Source: Cellulosimicrobium sp. Marseille-Q4280 (lineage in GTDB: Bacteria > Actinomycetota > Actinomycetes > Actinomycetales > Cellulomonadaceae). From it: 64,000 nucleotides of DNA. The notes beneath the pieces are model-generated. The model was not told the DNA's origin and searched no databases. It saw only the letters and a program-made list of their open reading frames with translations. The DNA is taken from NCBI RefSeq assembly GCF_943181405.1, contig NZ_CALPBY010000001.1, forward strand, positions 62,001 through 126,000. Reading direction: 5' to 3'. Every line of letters begins with the position of its first letter. Position 1 is the stretch's first letter. Shown here in pieces: positions 61,743 through 64,000 of this stretch. The translations under genes and the position numbers were made by a program.

Positions 61743-61760
61743 TACGGCGTCGCGGCCGTA
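61743..61760 (+). terminator. Short hairpin after the tubulin-like operon
   Basis: TACGGC (61743-61748) pairs with GCCGTA (61755-61760) over a 6-nt loop directly after the nuclease stop codon. No U-tract follows, so the assignment is weak. Confidence 0.3.
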
Positions 61761-61798
61761 CGCCCACGGGTTGCCGGCCGGAAATCGGAATCACCTAG

Positions 61799-61879
61799 GG
61801 CAAGGACGAGTGGTTCACGTACGCGCAGCGGTGGTTCGAGCTCTGGTCGGCGAAGAGCCGGGAGCCTCGTCGGAGCCGG
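61799..61879 (+). pseudogene. Possible short remnant of a protein-coding gene
   Basis: A 27-codon stretch between TAG 61796 and an Arg-rich run reads KDEWFTYAQRWFELWS... with strongly protein-like composition (Trp and Phe rich). It has no start codon and joins no neighbouring gene. It may be the 3' relic of a lost gene. The rest of the 61743-61941 gap shows nothing else. Confidence 0.25.
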
Positions 61880-61941
61880 GGGGCGAGCGCGCCGACCGAA
61901 CCTGTTGCCGGCCACAGGCAGAGACGCGCGAGAATCGCCTC

Positions 61942-62529
61942 GTGTCGCCCGAGTCATCGCCGCCCTACCCGCGTCCCACGCCGGCCGAGCTCGCCGCTGC
62001 ACGCGACAGCGAGATCGACGACTGGCTGCGCCCCGACCTCGACGTGCTGTTCTGCGGCATCAACCCGGGCCTGTACTCGGCGGCCGTCGGGCTGCCGTTC
62101 GCCAACCCGGGCACCCGGTACTGGAAGGCGATGCACGCGGCCGGCTTCACCGACCGCGTGCTCGGCCCGTGGGAGCGCGACGTGTTCCTCGACGCGGGGC
62201 TGGGCATGACGAACGTCGTGCGGCGCGCGACGGCCCGCGCGGACGAGCTCGCGCCCGAGGAGATCGTCGACGGCGGTCGTCGGCTCGTGGAGACGGCCGA
62301 GACGTGGCGCCCGCGCTGGGTCGCGGTGCTCGGGCTGGGCGCGTACCGCACGGCGTTCGGCGACCGCCGTGCGACGACGGGCCCGCAGGAGCAGCGCATC
62401 GGCCCGGCGCGCGTGTGGCTGCTGCCCAACCCCAGCGGGCTCAACGCGCACCACACGGTCGCGACGCTCGGGGCGGTGTACGCGGAGCTGCGCGAGGCGG
62501 CGGGGCTGCCGGACCGCCGTCGGGCCTGA
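61942..62529 (+). CDS. mug: G:T/U mismatch-specific DNA glycosylase
   Basis: 195 residues from a GTG at 61942; translation of the upstream bases gives only low-complexity Arg/Glu sequence. Family motifs: VLFCGINPGLYSAAVGLPFA (about 31-50; the GINPG catalytic loop with Asn), NPGTRYWKAMHAAGF, and the DNA-intercalating NPSGLNAHHT near 165. Mug removes uracil or thymine opposite guanine and other adducts, and so protects GC-rich genomes from deamination. It is housekeeping and lies well outside the defence island. Confidence 0.9.
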   Translation: MSPESSPPYPRPTPAELAAARDSEIDDWLRPDLDVLFCGINPGLYSAAVGLPFANPGTRYWKAMHAAGFTDRVLGPWERDVFLDAGLGMTNVVRRATARADELAPEEIVDGGRRLVETAETWRPRWVAVLGLGAYRTAFGDRRATTGPQEQRIGPARVWLLPNPSGLNAHHTVATLGAVYAELREAAGLPDRRRA

Positions 62530-62690
62530 CGCCGCGCTCCTGGCGGGGCCTGGCCCGGCGCAGCCGGCCGCCGCGGGGCCTAGCAGTACCCGCCGGCCCG
62601 ACCAGCCTGCCGACCAAGCGGCCCGACCAGCCCGCCCGACCTCCGGACCGGAGCGCGCGAGCGCAACAGGGCGTGCCTACCGTCGACAGC

Positions 62691-63053
62691 ATGGACGCCC
62701 AGGGAACCGCTCAGGGGTTCTTCGACCGCTACACGCGAGCGCTGCTGGACCGCGACGAGGAGGCGCTCGCCGACCTGTACGCCGTGCCGGCGCTCATCGC
62801 GTTCCCCCAGCAGTCGCTCGCGGTGGCCGACCGCTCGCAGACCGCCGCCTTCTTCTCCTCGGCCTTCGGCCAGTACGAGGGCGTCGAGGACACGAGCGCG
62901 GACATCACGGTGATCGCGGAGGCCCCGCACAGCATCTGGGCGGACGTCACGTGGCATCACGACAACGGCATGACGGAGCGGTTCGTCTACCAGCTCCTCG
63001 ACACCGGCGACCGCTGGCAGATCGGCGTCCTCACGCCGCTGCCCACCGACTGA
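62691..63053 (+). CDS. NTF2-like (SnoaL-type) small protein
   Basis: 120 residues. GTAQGFFDRYTRALLDRDEE and ADLYAVPALIAFP at the N terminus and FVYQLLDTGDRWQIGVLTPL at the end are the helix-plus-curved-sheet pattern of NTF2/SnoaL folds. Such proteins bind small molecules or act as ketosteroid-isomerase-like enzymes; no catalytic residues can be assigned. The start ATG has no good Shine-Dalgarno. A single gene, 161 nt after mug, whose upstream gap has repeats of CCGACCAGCC type. Confidence 0.75.
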   Translation: MDAQGTAQGFFDRYTRALLDRDEEALADLYAVPALIAFPQQSLAVADRSQTAAFFSSAFGQYEGVEDTSADITVIAEAPHSIWADVTWHHDNGMTERFVYQLLDTGDRWQIGVLTPLPTD

Positions 63054-63062
63054 CGATTGCCG

Positions 63063-64000
63063 TCACGCCCCGCCCGGCGTCGGCGACCGCCAGCCCATGA
63101 CGCCGTCGAGCGCGCGCGTCCCGAGCGACGCCGCCCACGTCCCGGCCGCTCGCGCCCCGAGGTCTCGGGCGCCGGTCAGCACGGGCGACGTCCATCGCGT
63201 CGGGACGGCGACCTGCGCGGACAGTTTCATGACTTTCTCGACCCGCGGCCGTCGCTCGGCCGACCACTCCTGCAGCGCCGACGCGACGTCGAGCCCACCC
63301 GACCGGCGTGCCGCCGAGGCTGGCACGCGCGCGCCCAGCACCACCGCGTCCTCGAGCGCCTGGCACCCGCCCTGCCCGACGTTCGGCAGCATCGCGTGCG
63401 CCGCGTCGCCGACGAGCGCGACGCGTCCGGTCGCGAGCGTCGCCGGGGGAGCGGGCAGGCAGCGGAGCGCGTGCCGCAGCGTCTGCGCGGGGTCGACGGA
63501 CGCGAGCAGCTCCGGGATCGGCGCGTGCCAGTCGGCGAGGCGCGCGCGGAGCTCGTCGAAGGACTCCGGCACGCCCGCCGCGTCGGCGACCGAGACGTAG
63601 GAGTACACCCGACCGTCGGCGAGCGGCACGATCCCGACGACGATCCCGCGGCCCCAGGTCTCGCCCCCGACGATGTCCGTCCGGGCCGGAGCGACGAGCC
63701 GCCACGCCGTCGACCCACCGTGCACGGGCCGCGGCGCGTCCGGCCACCACCGCGTCCGGGTGGGCGAGTCGATGCCGTCCGCCGCGACCACGAGGTCGGC
63801 CTCGACCTCCTCGCCCGACGCCGCGGCGTCGGGCGCGTCCGTCCCCGCCGGCCCCGCGCCGTCGCGCACGTCTCCTCCCGCGGGACCCGCGGCGTCGGCC
63901 ACGTCCCCACCTGGCGACCCCGCGGCGTCGGACACCCGGACCACCGCGGGTCGCCCGCCGTCCCCGGCGTGCACGACGGCGGCGCTCGTCCCGAGCCGCA
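63063..64000 (-). CDS. FAD-dependent aromatic-ring hydroxylase-type monooxygenase (5' partial)
   Basis: The frame is open to the right edge, so the N terminus with the first FAD motif is missing. Visible motifs: VVAADGIDSPTR (FAD-binding DG motif) and VALVGDAAHAMLPNVGQGG (GD motif binding FAD ribose) near the C terminus, followed by QALEDAVVLGARV. The enzyme class hydroxylates aromatic or isoprenoid substrates with NAD(P)H and O2. An 11-residue repeat (DAAGSPGGDVA type) is inserted between strands just before the DG motif, at 63831-63929 in three copies. The substrate is unknown. Confidence 0.85.
   Translation of the reverse strand, partial: RLGTSAAVVHAGDGGRPAVVRVSDAAGSPGGDVADAAGPAGGDVRDGAGPAGTDAPDAAASGEEVEADLVVAADGIDSPTRTRWWPDAPRPVHGGSTAWRLVAPARTDIVGGETWGRGIVVGIVPLADGRVYSYVSVADAAGVPESFDELRARLADWHAPIPELLASVDPAQTLRHALRCLPAPPATLATGRVALVGDAAHAMLPNVGQGGCQALEDAVVLGARVPASAARRSGGLDVASALQEWSAERRPRVEKVMKLSAQVAVPTRWTSPVLTGARDLGARAAGTWAASLGTRALDGVMGWRSPTPGGA
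63831..63929. repeat. 33-bp unit, three tandem copies inside the FAD monooxygenase gene
   Basis: Three in-frame units of 33 bp encode 11 residues each, D(A/G)AG(S/P)xG(G/T)D(V/A)x. The copies differ at several bases, so the array is not recent. It lengthens a surface loop of the protein; normal family members lack it, as far as I know. Confidence 0.7.

Noticed and set aside
1-64000. CRISPR arrays
   Set aside because: No regularly spaced short direct repeats with unique spacers were seen; the only short repeats are the 25-bp pair and the 33-bp in-gene array.
1-64000. tRNA, rRNA, transposase or integrase genes
   Set aside because: No cloverleaf with CCA-type acceptor, no rRNA-like stretch and no DDE or tyrosine recombinase motif was found. 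The defence island has no visible mobility gene.

Overview
The window is 64 kb of high-GC DNA with tightly packed genes, frequent GTG starts, start-stop overlaps and no introns. It looks like a chromosomal segment of a Gram-positive actinomycete. The secreted cupredoxin/Ig-repeat protein, the tubulin-like/VWA cluster, the MmcQ-HhH protein and the wide LuxR-type two-component pair suggest a Micrococcales organism such as Cellulomonadaceae; that placement is inference, since no rRNA or tRNA lies in the window.

Layout. 1-4.5 kb: two secreted or cell-surface proteins, a PQQ-type sugar dehydrogenase with PKD and DUF1080-like modules (cut by the left edge) and a cupredoxin followed by six Ig-like repeats. 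They share an unnamed C-terminal type module of about 75 residues. 4.7-7.0 kb: a NERD-helicase and a YjbR-HhH protein. 7.1-9.3 kb: a toxin-antitoxin-like cassette, HEPN plus winged-HTH/nucleotidyltransferase, divergent from a short HipA kinase, with both start codons inside one dyad. 9.4-14.4 kb: a macro-SIR2 protein with a DUF6308-like partner, a leaderless HTH gene with a palindrome in its promoter, a VWA protein, a zinc-motif protein and a decayed stretch.

14.4-35.2 kb is a single long leftward array: SNF2 helicase, giant N6-adenine methylase, DUF262/DUF1524 (GmrSD-like) nuclease, EcsC-like membrane protein, 2166-residue DEAD/DUF1998 helicase (DruE-like) and a UvrD helicase with a RelE-like N terminus. 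The first two genes resemble DrmD-DrmMI of class 1 DISARM, but the DrmA/B/C genes are absent and a Druantia-type helicase stands in their place. The GmrSD-like protein and the DruE-like helicase end in the same C-terminal module, which links them physically or functionally. 35.5-38.9 kb holds a lipoprotein and a leftward ParB/HNH operon. 39.0-47.5 kb runs rightward: HelD-like helicase, C5-cytosine methylase, Vsr, MutL-like GHKL ATPase and Z1 ATPase. This is an Mza-like core lacking the usual nuclease and AIPR genes. So 7-47.5 kb is a dense defence island, locally lower in GC than its flanks.

47.5-64 kb returns to ordinary high-GC chromosome: a LuxR response regulator and sensor kinase, a DUF4352 lipid- or membrane-anchored protein, then a rightward operon (33-residue ORF, three-TM protein, VWA membrane protein, tubulin/FtsZ-like GTPase, large two-TM protein, membrane-anchored HNH nuclease) that may be a membrane-remodelling or surface machine of unknown purpose. 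Mug DNA glycosylase, an NTF2-like protein and a right-edge FAD monooxygenase close the window.
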